A DNA stretch of 33,553 nucleotides. Origin: Leptolyngbya sp. 'hensonii'. GTDB lineage: Bacteria; Cyanobacteriota; Cyanobacteriia; GCF-001939115. Location of the stretch: positions 1 through 33,553 of the forward strand of contig NZ_MQTZ01000002.1 of NCBI RefSeq assembly GCF_001939115.1, written 5' to 3'. The notes under the pieces were generated by a model that did not search any database, had not been told where the DNA came from, and worked only from the letters and a program-made list of their open reading frames with translations. Positions 23,819 to 32,625 of this stretch are shown here, piece by piece; the first letter of the stretch is position 1, and each line of letters starts with the position of its first letter. A program made the position numbers and the translations under genes.

Positions 23819-25474
23819 ATGAGATTTGTCTGGCCCCCCTTACATTTTGCTTACCGCAGAATTTTGCCCATTGGACTGGCGGTATTAGCGTTGGTCTCGA
23901 TCGTCCTGTTTCAGCCCCTTCAAACGATTGGGGCTTCGGCACCACCAAAGTTTGTCACAGAAATTCCGCTCCCACCCTTTGGGCCAGAAGCCCTGGAACA
24001 ACGTCCGATACCTCAGGCCCAGGCTAGTTCTCCCAAGATGGAGTCAGGCCAGTCCCCTCCCCCCACCCCAAAACCGGACTCGGTCCCTCCGGCAGCAGAG
24101 GCTGCTACACCAGTTCCCGACCCCGAACAGGTGAAACGCTTCCAGACGATGTTACAGGCAGATCAGCTCTACCTGGGGGGACAGTATGATGCCGCTGCCA
24201 CCCTCTATCGGGAGGTGAAAGCCCCGTTTAAGTCTGGGGAAACCATCAAACCCTATCCGCCTGCTTTCAATGATCCAGCCTTACTACCTCCGGCTGGCAA
24301 AGTTTACTGGCGAGAGGCCCAGGCTGGTCTGGAAAAAAATTTAGAAACCCGCATCCTGGTACCCCTGAAGTTACTGACGGAGCAATATCCCCAATTCATT
24401 CCGGGAGTGATTCTCTATACCCAACAGTTACAGACCCATGGCCAATCTCAGACCGCTCTGGATTTGCTAGAGCGGGTGGCCACCCTGTATCCAGAGCAGG
24501 CGGACCTGATTCGAGCCAGAGTCACGGCTCTGGGTGAGGCGGAGCAGTGGATGGAAGCCTCGATCGCAGCTCGCCAATTTGCCATCCTATATCCCCAGGA
24601 CCCAGCCGCTCCAGAATTGGCTCGGTTGGCCGATCAATACCTAGAACAGTTTAAGGTCGCCACCAACGAAAAACTAACGGGCAATGTGATTGCGAATGTG
24701 CTGACGGGGGCTCTGGGCTATGCCCTGACGGGCAGCCTCTTTGGACCTTTCTCAGCCCTACAGACTACCATCCTGCTGTTACAGGGGGAATCCGAGGTGG
24801 GGCGTTCCGTATCCGAGGCGGCCAAACAACAACTGGATATGGTGACCGATCTGGAGGTTGTCGCCTATGTCCGGGAACTGGGGCAAAAATTGTCCACCTT
24901 GGCTGGCCGCAATGATTTTCAGTATGAGTTCAACGTCATTCTGGACAAGCGGTTGAATGCCTTTGCTTTACCAGGAGGAAAAATATTTATCAATGCCGGA
25001 GCCATCCAAGACACCGGGTCCGAAGCAGAGATCGCTGGCTTGTTGGCTCATGAAATTTCCCATGCCGTCCTCTCCCACGGGTTCCAACTGGTGGTGGAAG
25101 GAACCCTGTTCGAGAATGTAACCCAATTCATTCCCTTGGGCGGCATCGCAGCCCAGCTCTTTGTGTTGGACTACAGTCGTTCCATGGAACGGCAAGCCGA
25201 TATTTTGGGAACCCGGATACTGACAGCAACCGGTTACGCCGCTGATGGCTTGCGTAATCTCATGGTGACCCTGAGCCGAAACGAGAAATCTTTCCCTTTC
25301 AGCTGGATCTCAACTCACCCAATTACCACAGAACGGGTTGCCTACCTAGAAGAGTTAATCCAGCGTAATGGCTACAATCGTTTCGCTTACGAGGGAGTTG
25401 CCCGACATGCCCAGATTAAGCAGAAGGTCACCGAACTCCTGGCTCAAAAACCCCAGGGAGAGGACAGATTTTAA
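23819..25474 (+). CDS. M48 family metallopeptidase with helical-repeat domain
   Basis: This is a zinc protease of the M48/BepA type, likely exported or membrane-anchored. After a hydrophobic segment (about 13-35) comes a Pro-rich linker (about 45-105), then TPR-like helices (AASIAARQFAILYPQDP), then the protease domain with HEISH (411-415) and a downstream glutamate in MERQADILG as third ligand. BepA-like proteins help assemble or degrade outer-membrane proteins; that role is inferred. The start is uncertain: ATG at 23819 was preferred, but an in-frame TTG at 23810 sits closer to a GGGAG sequence and adds only three residues. Confidence 0.9.
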   Translation: MRFVWPPLHFAYRRILPIGLAVLALVSIVLFQPLQTIGASAPPKFVTEIPLPPFGPEALEQRPIPQAQASSPKMESGQSPPPTPKPDSVPPAAEAATPVPDPEQVKRFQTMLQADQLYLGGQYDAAATLYREVKAPFKSGETIKPYPPAFNDPALLPPAGKVYWREAQAGLEKNLETRILVPLKLLTEQYPQFIPGVILYTQQLQTHGQSQTALDLLERVATLYPEQADLIRARVTALGEAEQWMEASIAARQFAILYPQDPAAPELARLADQYLEQFKVATNEKLTGNVIANVLTGALGYALTGSLFGPFSALQTTILLLQGESEVGRSVSEAAKQQLDMVTDLEVVAYVRELGQKLSTLAGRNDFQYEFNVILDKRLNAFALPGGKIFINAGAIQDTGSEAEIAGLLAHEISHAVLSHGFQLVVEGTLFENVTQFIPLGGIAAQLFVLDYSRSMERQADILGTRILTATGYAADGLRNLMVTLSRNEKSFPFSWISTHPITTERVAYLEELIQRNGYNRFAYEGVARHAQIKQKVTELLAQKPQGEDRF

Positions 25475-25660
25475 TGATTGAGAAACGAAAATTTAATAAA
25501 TGATTGGTATTTGCCCTAGTCCCTGAATCGGAAACAAGGGGGATAATACTCAAGCAAGCGGGTGCAGTTGCATGATATTAAGTGCTGTCCTGCAAGTTGG
25601 TTGTGTTCCCCGGTTCGCGGTCTACCCACACACCTAAGTCAGCACACGGAAAGTCGGCAC

Positions 25661-26773
25661 ATGGAAAACCTGGCACTCATTTATACTTACTTGACTCACG
25701 AAAACTCAACATTAACCGATCGACTCATTCCTGTGCCTTACAGGCCAACGAGTTCAGTTCGGTTGGGACTGGTCGGCACTCTGGCCATTCTGCTCCTACT
25801 GGGTTCTGCTGCGGATGGCTTAGCTGCCATCAAGCGGGGAAACCGGGGAACCGCCGTGCGAGAGGTCCAAACTGCCCTCCGGATCTATGGTTACTCCGTA
25901 CAGGTAGACGGCATCTTTGGCACCAGTACAGAGCTGGCCGTGAAGAAATTCCAGCAGTCCCGTCGTCTGACCGCCGATGGCATTGTGGGACCAGCAACCG
26001 CCAGCGCATTAGGGATCTCCAGTGGCGGCAGTGGCGGCGGTGCTACAACGAGCTATGTCAAAGTGGTAACGGAAGGGGGGCGGTTAAATGTTCGATCAGG
26101 CCCCGGTAGTCAATACCCCGTTAAAGAGCGTCTGCCGAATGGCGCTAGTGTTGGGGTTACAGGTCGCCGCAGCAACGGTTGGGTAGAACTGTCCCGGGGA
26201 GGTTGGGTAGCCGATCGCTACGTTGCTGGGGGAGAAGGTAGCGACTCAGAATTGATCCCTGTTAATCCCACACCATCAAGTCCGGGCACCGTGTCTCGCT
26301 ATGTCAAAGTGGTCACCAATGGCGATGCGTTGATTGTTCGTGATGGTCCAGGAACCGTTTATAACAGGGTTGGCCAGCTCCCTAGCGGAACGGTGGTGGC
26401 CACAACCGGTGAATTGAATAATGGCTGGATCAGGTTGGCACAGGGGGGATGGATCGCTTCCACTTACACCACGCCTGATCTCGGTCCCTCACCCAGTCCT
26501 TCACCCAGCCCTTCACCCAGCCCTTCACCCAGCCCTTCTTCTCCTATTGTCAGTAGCCTACCAGCAGGGAGCCTGGTGCTGGTTTCCACCCCCGGTCATC
26601 CCTTAAACGTGCGATCGGGTCCCGGCATGGATTATCCGATCGTCAAAGTTCTAGTGAATGGCATGGTAGTTCAAACCAGTGGCAACTTCTCCAGGGATTG
26701 GCTGCAACTGGCCGATCGGGGCTGGGTCCAGACCAAATTTGTCCGTTTGGCTCAGTTTGATGCGTCTCGCTAA
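25661..26773 (+). CDS. Peptidoglycan-binding protein with three SH3 domains
   Basis: The product has 370 residues. The N-terminus MENLALIYTYLTHEN is typical of cyanobacterial members as I recall them, and is followed by a membrane/signal segment (about 34-56). A PG_binding_1 domain lies at about 57-114 (VQTALRIYGYSVQVDGIFG). Three bacterial SH3 domains follow, each with an L/I-x-V-R-x-G-PG core (LNVRSGPG, LIVRDGPG, LNVRSGPG). A (Pro-Ser)n linker separates the second and third SH3 domains. It probably binds cell-wall peptidoglycan in the periplasm; no hydrolase domain is present. The ATG at 25661 was chosen over an in-frame GTG at 25562 whose 33 codons look non-coding. Confidence 0.88.
   Translation: MENLALIYTYLTHENSTLTDRLIPVPYRPTSSVRLGLVGTLAILLLLGSAADGLAAIKRGNRGTAVREVQTALRIYGYSVQVDGIFGTSTELAVKKFQQSRRLTADGIVGPATASALGISSGGSGGGATTSYVKVVTEGGRLNVRSGPGSQYPVKERLPNGASVGVTGRRSNGWVELSRGGWVADRYVAGGEGSDSELIPVNPTPSSPGTVSRYVKVVTNGDALIVRDGPGTVYNRVGQLPSGTVVATTGELNNGWIRLAQGGWIASTYTTPDLGPSPSPSPSPSPSPSPSPSSPIVSSLPAGSLVLVSTPGHPLNVRSGPGMDYPIVKVLVNGMVVQTSGNFSRDWLQLADRGWVQTKFVRLAQFDASR
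26486..26540. repeat. 12-bp tandem repeats coding a Pro-Ser linker
   Basis: About four copies of a TCACCCAGCCCT-like unit encode PSPS repeats inside the SH3 protein. The unit length keeps frame, so copy number can vary between strains without breaking the gene. Confidence 0.85.
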
Positions 26774-26810
26774 GAGGAGGCAAAACCCAAAATCCTTGGG
26801 CTGATGGCTT

Positions 26811-26831
26811 CCCAGGAAGCTTACTCCTGGG
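26811..26831. terminator. Hairpin at the junction of convergent genes
   Basis: CCCAGGA (26811-26817) and TCCTGGG (26825-26831) form a 7-bp stem that overlaps the end of the - strand gene and follows the SH3 gene stop by about 37 bp. A smaller CCCAA/TTGGG pair lies just before it. It may act as a terminator on either strand; T-runs are short. Confidence 0.3.
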
Positions 26832-27867
26832 TATTCCAGTTCTCCAAATGGGTGAGCCAGAATTGTAAATCTGCGCCTTCAATCACGATGTCCCCGATCG
26901 CGGTACGGACGTACAGACGGCCCTGAGCAAATTTCAGAACTGAGCTGATGGCGGCAAATTCAGCCACGCCAACGGAACTAGTGGGTTCGCCAGGGCCAGC
27001 AGCAGCATCCGTTGCCGCTGGTACTCGCCCCAGTTCCACGGCCTTTGCTACCCCTACCGGGGGGCTGGCTGCAGGAGGGATCGGCTCTGTCGGGGGCAGT
27101 GAATGAAAGGGCTGCTCAGCAGGGGCCACAGGTCCAGAGGGTGGTCGGTAGGACGCCAGAGGAGTTTGAGGCTGCAGCTTACTAGCTATCACACGACCTG
27201 GTGCAGAGGGCCGGGCGATGCGGGAGGGTTCAGTGGCAGGTCTGCTGCTCAGATCGGTTTCGGGGAGCCGTTTTTCCGTCGTAGGGGAGTAGCCCTGGGG
27301 CTGAGGCTGTTGTGGTGCGAGATCTAGCCAGGCAATAAAATCACTCCCCTGGAGAATTGTTTCTCCCAGCAGGGTAGTCACAAAGATCACGCCCTCCGTA
27401 GAAACAATATCCCGAATCGGATACCACTTCTCCCGAGCCAGGACGAGCAATTCAACCTGAATACTTTGGGTGCTGTACTTCCGTCTGCGTACCCACCATT
27501 CTTTCCAGAGGATGCGGGCTTCGGCAAAACGAACCTGATAGCCTTCTGGAATCTCAGGCTTCTGATAGGTAATGAAGCTTTCTTTGCTATTAAAGTTAAC
27601 GGGAACATACTGACCTTTTAGGAACGTTGCATGCAGCAGGTCAGTATAGCTAGATTGACGCCGCACGGTAGCCACCGGAATTTTCTCCGATCGCTTAATC
27701 GTGGCCACAATCCCCTCTTTTTTGGCAATTAACTGGACCGCGTCAAAATTGGCTTCCACACGCAAGCTCTGGTTAGATAGAAGGGTTGTTTCTCCTTCAA
27801 CAAATTTTTTAATCAGAATAGCATCACCGGTCTTGCGGATTGGAAGACTGTCATCAAGTCCATTCAT
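26821..27867 (-). CDS. Unknown cyanobacterial protein with Pro-rich middle
   Basis: I do not recognise a named family in these 348 residues. The N-terminal 180 residues look folded (VPVNFNSKESFITYQKPEIP; ARILWKEWWVRRRKYST; WYPIRDIVSTEGVIFVTT). Residues about 183-290 are Pro/Ala/Thr-rich and probably disordered. The last 50 residues (LKFAQGRLYVRTAIGDIVIEGADLQFWLTHLENW) look folded again. They partly echo the earlier WYPIRDIVSTEGVIFVTTLLGETILQGSDFIAWL, which suggests a duplicated beta-rich motif. No signal or membrane segment is seen. It stands alone on its strand, 113 bp downstream of the carotenoid oxygenase gene. Confidence 0.75.
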   Translation of the reverse strand: MNGLDDSLPIRKTGDAILIKKFVEGETTLLSNQSLRVEANFDAVQLIAKKEGIVATIKRSEKIPVATVRRQSSYTDLLHATFLKGQYVPVNFNSKESFITYQKPEIPEGYQVRFAEARILWKEWWVRRRKYSTQSIQVELLVLAREKWYPIRDIVSTEGVIFVTTLLGETILQGSDFIAWLDLAPQQPQPQGYSPTTEKRLPETDLSSRPATEPSRIARPSAPGRVIASKLQPQTPLASYRPPSGPVAPAEQPFHSLPPTEPIPPAASPPVGVAKAVELGRVPAATDAAAGPGEPTSSVGVAEFAAISSVLKFAQGRLYVRTAIGDIVIEGADLQFWLTHLENWNTQE

Positions 27868-27980
27868 GGCAGAAAACCCTGGATTGCAGATATGTAAGCT
27901 GCAGGCTACCGTAAAAATACGAAATATTTATAGATATATAGAGTGTAGCGTTGCTCACATCCTGAAGAAAGACCTGATTT

Positions 27981-29492
27981 TTAATTTTCTGTTACATTCA
28001 CATCGGGTCCAAAGTACTGGGGGGTAAAGCTGCCATGTAATCCGTAGGGAATGTGATGTTTTAAGCGCAAGCGGGCGATCGGTCCCAGTTCCAAATCACG
28101 ACCATCCAGGATCACCAGCTCAGAGCGATTGTGGGCCGCATTGTACATCAGGGAAAAGACCCAACCATCGTCTTCAGCGGTGCTATGGGGTCGGGGGACA
28201 AACAGGGGCTCACCAGCAAATCCCCGAGGAGCCATGCTCCATACCTGTCGGACTCCCGTTTCCAGGTCCAGTTTCAGGATGGCCTGCAGGGGAGCATTGC
28301 CCTGGGGTTGATGGGCCGCTCCCGTGAAAACATAGCGATAGGGACGGCCCACCCGATCGGGATGAATGGTCGGAAACTCACAGCAGCGACTTTCCAGAAG
28401 TTCCTGCTGGACTGTCCCTCTGGTCGGGTCCAGGGTAAAACGCCAGAGTTGCCCTTCCGGTAAAGCCGTGAAATCTGTCTGTCGGTAGTCTGCCTGGGGT
28501 TCCAGGGCCGGGAAAGAGGCATAACAGATGGAATCGACCACCACCTGGTGCCCCTGCTCAAAGGCATTGGCATGGTGGAAGACAAATCCGGCCTTCGTTT
28601 CCAGAATCCGCATCGAAGCCCCGGCCCCTGCATGGCGGGGAATCAGAAGCATGCGGGTGGGCCGATCAGCCTGGAAGGTCATGCATTCCCCAGCAGCCCG
28701 CAGCCCCAGTGCAAAAGGCAGAGGATTAAATCGCATCGGATTTTGGAAAAAGATGCAGTAGTTGGGGGTAATGGCAAAGTCGTGCATGAAGGCAAAACCG
28801 GGGACAGCATGGTCATGCTGCTGCACGATCGTGCCGCTTTGATCCAACTCATAGATCGTGATTGTCGTAGAACGACCAGGGCGAGTTGAAAAATTGACCA
28901 GATGGGGAGCCCCCTGATCCCACACACAGTTGGGATCGATGCGGGGATGGGCGGAAAAAGCCGTGCCACGCTGCAAGACTCCATCAAAATAGTCCTGCCC
29001 CAGGGTGTCCAGAGTTCTGGGGTCGAGCCGATAAGGAGCCGCCGCTTCCCAGAGAGCCAGGAGTTTACGGCCCCAGTAAAGCACATTGGTATTGGCAATA
29101 TGCTTCAGTTTGAAGTCAAAAGCATTGGCCAGCCAGCCTCCTGGCTTCTGAGTGCCAAATACTCCTCGATACAGAATCTTCCCTGCCGCCTGTTCGGCCA
29201 GGAACCCCTCCGTGCGAACGAAGCGATTGCGGAAATGGGCTTTTCCCTGGGTAAAGGCAATCCTGCAAATCAGACCATCCCCGTCAAAAGGATGGTGGAT
29301 TCGCTGCCCCTTCACATCCAGTAGACCGGGACCATTGCGGAACAGTGTCCCCTGCAACTCTGGCGGAATCTCTCCCTCGATCTGATCAATCCAGTAGTCA
29401 AACTCCTGAGGCTGGGACCGATATCCCTTTTCCCAATCCTGATAATCGAAGGATGAAGATGATTTGTCTGACAGCAATTGACTGTTTGGCAT
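27981..29492 (-). CDS. Carotenoid cleavage oxygenase (apocarotenoid 15,15'-oxygenase type)
   Basis: This non-heme iron enzyme cleaves carotenoids or apocarotenoids to retinal-type products. It has 503 residues and a beta-propeller fold. The four iron-binding His are in place: His182 (SAHPR), His237 (FMHDFAIT), His306 or 307 (FHHANAF) and His486 (YGLHGSF). These are nearly the positions I recall for Synechocystis ACO (183, 238, 304, 484). The FRNGPGLLD motif at 51-59 and a typical near-C-terminal HGSF are also present. Cleavage position and substrate are inferred from the close match. No retinal-binding protein lies within the window. Confidence 0.93.
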   Translation of the reverse strand: MPNSQLLSDKSSSSFDYQDWEKGYRSQPQEFDYWIDQIEGEIPPELQGTLFRNGPGLLDVKGQRIHHPFDGDGLICRIAFTQGKAHFRNRFVRTEGFLAEQAAGKILYRGVFGTQKPGGWLANAFDFKLKHIANTNVLYWGRKLLALWEAAAPYRLDPRTLDTLGQDYFDGVLQRGTAFSAHPRIDPNCVWDQGAPHLVNFSTRPGRSTTITIYELDQSGTIVQQHDHAVPGFAFMHDFAITPNYCIFFQNPMRFNPLPFALGLRAAGECMTFQADRPTRMLLIPRHAGAGASMRILETKAGFVFHHANAFEQGHQVVVDSICYASFPALEPQADYRQTDFTALPEGQLWRFTLDPTRGTVQQELLESRCCEFPTIHPDRVGRPYRYVFTGAAHQPQGNAPLQAILKLDLETGVRQVWSMAPRGFAGEPLFVPRPHSTAEDDGWVFSLMYNAAHNRSELVILDGRDLELGPIARLRLKHHIPYGLHGSFTPQYFGPDVNVTEN

Positions 29493-29520
29493 AAAGGATT
29501 GAGTAGTTCTAAATTTGACA

Positions 29521-29567
29521 TCCTCTCCCCTCCCAGGAGGGGTGGGCCCGCAGGGCCGGGGTGGGTT
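29521..29567. repeat. GC-rich double hairpin, possible interspersed repeat
   Basis: CCCCTCC/GGAGGGG (29527-29542) and GGCCC/GGGCC (29545-29557) form two adjacent stems, ending GGGGTGGGTTT. Similar 'cctcccaggaggggtgggc' strings recur in cyanobacterial intergenic regions as I recall. It lies between the BT1 transporter stop and the oxygenase start on the same strand, so it may end or attenuate transcription there. Confidence 0.5.
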
Positions 29568-29600
29568 TGAGCGTGGCCGGAATCAAGGGCCAACTCAGGG

Positions 29601-31079
29601 TCATTCTACCGACTCTTCCAGGCGTTCTCTGAGCACGGGTTGGGACACCAGTTCGGGCATTAAGTCAGGTAAAAAAGGTTGTCCCAGATGCTTGGGACTG
29701 GACAGATCAAGCTCCAGGACGGGTTGTAAGACTGGAAGCTGATGTTCACCCTGGGGCAATCCGTCCTCGGATTGCTCTGCCCCAGCCGCAGGGAGCCAGC
29801 CCAGCAAGGGAAGGGGCAGCAGGGTACTGAGGTTTGTAATCACCACCAGGAGCCAGAGGGCATTGAAGTTGTGCTCATTGATGCCAAACCAGTGCATCAT
29901 CACTGCACCCAGTTCATAGGAAACCAGTCCGGCCAGGTTGTTCACCGACATCAGCAGGGCAAACAGGGTAGCTTCCACCCCTGGGGGACAGAGGCGGGCC
30001 GCCAGCACCAGCACCGGCATGTAGGCAATCTGGCCCATCACGGTCAGAATCAGGCTATCCCCCAAACTAAACCAGCGATCGTCGATGCCCAGGGTACGAT
30101 TCGTATGGGTGACCAGGAGCAGCATTGACATGCCCAGAACCGCAGAAACCACCATAGACCAGCCAAAAACTTTGCGGAAGGAAACGGCCCGAAAGAATCG
30201 CTGAAACATCCAAATCCCCAGCAAAGAAGCAATGCTAGTCACCAACCGTACTCGACCCAAAAATTCGGGTTCGAAGCCCAATTCATTGGTAGTGAAAAAG
30301 AAAAAAGCTGAATCTGCTGTGGGGGTTGCTTGCCAGAGGAAAAGAAAAACAGTGGGCATCCAGATCGATTTCTGTGTCAGTGCCTGTCGCAACTGTTTGA
30401 ATTGATGGGTTACGGCAGACCAATCTGGACGATGCTCCAACCTGGTTTCGACAATCAACCAGGCCACTAGAGACACAATCAGGGGAAAGGACGCCGTAAT
30501 TCCAAATACAGTCCGGGTACTGAAGTGCTCCAGCAGGAGACCACTGAAATAAGCCGTAATCAGGCTGCCCGCAGCCGAGGCTCCCCAGCAGAGGGATTGC
30601 AAAGACCCGGCGTCACTGACCGACTCCTTCCGGGCTCGTTCGACTACCAGAGAATCGACAATCACATCGCTGACAGCGACCGAAAGGGAACTGAGGGAAA
30701 TCGCCAGGGTGGCAGCCCAGGCAGTATGGACGATCGTTGCCAGAGCCACCCAGGACATTGCCCCCAGCAAGCCTGACAGGATCAGGTAGGGGCGGCGGCG
30801 GTAGCCTAGAATCGGCAGCCCATCTGAAATAAAGCCGAACAGAGGCTTAACCATCCAGGGGAGGGCAACAATCCCAAACAGGGCCGAAACCTGGGCAGGT
30901 CCAAGACTGAGTTCATCTTTCAGGAAAAAGCTGACCGCCAGGCGGGACAGCCCCAGGATCCCCTGCACAAAGTAGACCAGTAGAATTGCTATCAGCTCAG
31001 TATTCAGCTCATGGCCGAAGAAAGTCTTTTGACTGAGAGATTCCTTGAGCCGATTCAGAGCTGACGAAGAAACAATCAT
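29601..31079 (-). CDS. Folate/biopterin (BT1) family MFS transporter
   Basis: This major-facilitator carrier resembles the BT1 family, which moves folates, biopterin or related compounds. It has about twelve hydrophobic helices over 492 residues. Family blocks include PWMVKPLFGFISDGLPILGYRRRPYL and the DVIVDSLVVERAR region. The C-terminal cytoplasmic tail (about 430-492) is long and acidic. ATG at 31079 was preferred to an in-frame TTG at 31085. It lies divergent from the PanE-like gene, with an inverted repeat in the shared 83-bp promoter region. The substrate is inferred only from family. Confidence 0.88.
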   Translation of the reverse strand: MIVSSSALNRLKESLSQKTFFGHELNTELIAILLVYFVQGILGLSRLAVSFFLKDELSLGPAQVSALFGIVALPWMVKPLFGFISDGLPILGYRRRPYLILSGLLGAMSWVALATIVHTAWAATLAISLSSLSVAVSDVIVDSLVVERARKESVSDAGSLQSLCWGASAAGSLITAYFSGLLLEHFSTRTVFGITASFPLIVSLVAWLIVETRLEHRPDWSAVTHQFKQLRQALTQKSIWMPTVFLFLWQATPTADSAFFFFTTNELGFEPEFLGRVRLVTSIASLLGIWMFQRFFRAVSFRKVFGWSMVVSAVLGMSMLLLVTHTNRTLGIDDRWFSLGDSLILTVMGQIAYMPVLVLAARLCPPGVEATLFALLMSVNNLAGLVSYELGAVMMHWFGINEHNFNALWLLVVITNLSTLLPLPLLGWLPAAGAEQSEDGLPQGEHQLPVLQPVLELDLSSPKHLGQPFLPDLMPELVSQPVLRERLEESVE

Positions 31080-31135
31080 TGACAATTCTTAATGAATCAA
31101 TGCTTTCTATGATACCTGTCTTAACTGAAAGTGTC

Positions 31136-31156
31136 TTATTGGGATGATCCCAATAA
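31136..31156. promoter_or_regulatory. Perfect 9-bp inverted repeat upstream of the PanE-like gene
   Basis: TTATTGGGA and TCCCAATAA flank a TGA centre and end 6 bp before the ATG at 31163. It lies in the 83-bp gap between divergent genes. It could be an operator for one or both genes or an RNA hairpin near the ribosome-binding site. Confidence 0.5.
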
Positions 31157-31162
31157 TCAAAT

Positions 31163-32143
31163 ATGCCTTTTGAACTCAAGTCTGACCGGCGTTATGCCAT
31201 TCTGGGCACAGGAGCCCTAGGAGGCTTCTATGGGGCTCGTTTGCAGAAAGCAGGGGCAGAAGTCCATTTTCTCCTGCATCGAGATTATGACCATGTGGCC
31301 CAGCGGGGCCTGGTGATCGAATCTCCGGATGGGGACTTTACCTTGCCGATCGTCCATGCCTATTCAGACGTTAGCAAATTGCCCCCCTGTGATGTGGTTG
31401 TGGTAGCCCTGAAAACGACCCAAAACCATCTGCTCCCAGACCTGTTACCTTCGATCGTTCAGCCGGAGGGGGTGGTTTTGGTCTTGCAGAATGGGTTAGG
31501 CATAGAGCCAGCGGTAGCCCGCATCGTGGGAGCAGATCGGGTGATCGGCGGTCTTTGCTTCCTCTGTTCCAATAAGGTTGGCCCCGGCCATATTCGCCAT
31601 CTGGACTACAGCGAGATCAAACTGGGGGAATATGGTCCCGACTACAGCCCTGTCGGCATCAGCCAGCGGATGAGGCAAATTGCCGAGGACTTTGAGCGGG
31701 CAGGTATTCCCATGAAACTGGCGGAGGATTTACTCCTGGCCCGCTGGCAGAAACTGGTCTGGAATATTCCGTTCAATGGGTTGTCAGTGATTCTAAATGC
31801 CCGCACCGATGAATTGATGGCGGATCCAGACACCCGCCTGTTGGCAGAGCAACTGATGCAGGAGGTGGCTGCGGGAGCCCTATCGGAGGGCCGCGTCATC
31901 TCGCAGGGGTTCATTCAGCAAATGCTGGACCATACCGCCAAAATGAAGCCTTACCACACCAGCATGAAGCTGGATTATGATCGACACCACCCCCTGGAAA
32001 TAGACATGATGTTTGGCTATCCTCTGAGCAGGGTTCAGGCAGCAGGAACCGAGCTTCCTAAAATTGCTGTGCTATACCAGCAGTTAAAGTTTTTGAATCA
32101 GCGCAATCTGCACCCAAGGGAACAGGCCGATGGAACTCAGTGA
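31163..32143 (+). CDS. Putative 2-dehydropantoate 2-reductase (ApbA/PanE family)
   Basis: This enzyme class reduces ketopantoate to pantoate with NADPH, a step towards coenzyme A; many homologues act on other ketoacids. It has 326 residues. The Rossmann motif GTGALGG (15-21) binds the cofactor, QNGLG (110-114) is conserved, and Lys197 and Asn201 in WQKLVWNIPFN match the catalytic Lys and Asn. The length is typical. The stop codon overlaps the start of a 35-residue ORF by 14 bp and a GFA gene follows, so the three form a likely operon. Whether this is the main pantothenate enzyme is uncertain. Confidence 0.88.
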   Translation: MPFELKSDRRYAILGTGALGGFYGARLQKAGAEVHFLLHRDYDHVAQRGLVIESPDGDFTLPIVHAYSDVSKLPPCDVVVVALKTTQNHLLPDLLPSIVQPEGVVLVLQNGLGIEPAVARIVGADRVIGGLCFLCSNKVGPGHIRHLDYSEIKLGEYGPDYSPVGISQRMRQIAEDFERAGIPMKLAEDLLLARWQKLVWNIPFNGLSVILNARTDELMADPDTRLLAEQLMQEVAAGALSEGRVISQGFIQQMLDHTAKMKPYHTSMKLDYDRHHPLEIDMMFGYPLSRVQAAGTELPKIAVLYQQLKFLNQRNLHPREQADGTQ

Positions 32144-32237
32144 CTTAACCTATCTGGCTCTGGCGATCGGGGGAGTTTTCCTGGGCATGGCCCTACAGGT
32201 GCAGCTTAAGCGATGGCGACGATCGCAGAGGAGATAG
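32130..32237 (+). CDS. 35-residue single-span membrane peptide
   Basis: The ORF MELSDLTYLALAIGGVFLGM continues to a strongly basic end (KRWRRSQRR). An acidic N-terminus, one hydrophobic helix of about 20 residues and an Arg/Lys tail give a clear membrane topology with the C-terminus in the cytoplasm. It overlaps the PanE-like stop by 14 bp, and its last codons hold the AGGAG ribosome-binding site of the next gene, so translation looks coupled. It resembles no subunit I can name; small photosynthetic and NDH subunits have a similar shape but different sequence. It was too short for usual gene calling. Confidence 0.55.
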   Translation: MELSDLTYLALAIGGVFLGMALQVQLKRWRRSQRR

Positions 32238-32238
32238 G

Positions 32239-32625
32239 ATGGTAGAGTTGGTCCGCTATACCGGAGGATGTCATTGCGGTGCGGTGCGCTTTCGCGTTCT
32301 GGTCGATCGCCATGAAGCCACAGACTGTAATTGTTCTATCTGCAGGAAGAAAGGATTTCTCCATCTCATTGTCCCGGCGGAGCAGTTCACGCTCCTCCAG
32401 GGAGAGGAGCAGCTTACCTCCTACAGGTTCAATACCGGCACGGCAAAACATCTCTTTTGCAGGGTGTGCGGGATTCATGCTTTCTACCGCCCCCGCTCCC
32501 ACCCTGATGGCTGGGATGTCAATGTCCGCTGTCTGGATGGCAATGTGCTCTCCAGCTTTCAGGTCACCCCTTTTGATGGCGCAAACTGGGAAGACCATAT
32601 TCACCAACTGCGATCGGAAGATTAA
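32239..32625 (+). CDS. GFA/CENP-V zinc-fold family protein
   Basis: This family includes a glutathione-dependent formaldehyde-activating enzyme, but most members have no proven activity. The 128-residue product has the zinc-binding cysteines Cys11 and Cys13 (GGCHCG), Cys30, Cys32 and Cys35 (CNCSIC), and Cys74 and Cys77 (FCRVCG), all present. AGGAG lies just upstream of the ATG at 32239, inside the 35-residue ORF. The last base pairs overlap the convergent gene. It is probably the last gene of its operon. Confidence 0.9.
   Translation: MVELVRYTGGCHCGAVRFRVLVDRHEATDCNCSICRKKGFLHLIVPAEQFTLLQGEEQLTSYRFNTGTAKHLFCRVCGIHAFYRPRSHPDGWDVNVRCLDGNVLSSFQVTPFDGANWEDHIHQLRSED

Noticed and set aside
25562-25660. 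33-codon GTG-initiated extension of the PG-binding/SH3 gene
   Set aside because: The MENLA start at 25661 is the family-like N-terminus; the extension has non-coding character.
26486-26540. Short regular repeats considered as a CRISPR-like array
   Set aside because: They are contiguous 12-bp units in frame coding Pro-Ser, with no spacers.
27620-27640. GTTGCATGCA considered as a third copy of the palindromic repeat
   Set aside because: The arms do not extend as an inverted repeat, and it lies inside a coding sequence.
29742-30128. 128-codon + strand ORF rich in His and Gln
   Set aside because: It is antisense to the BT1 transporter, whose hydrophobic helices explain the composition.
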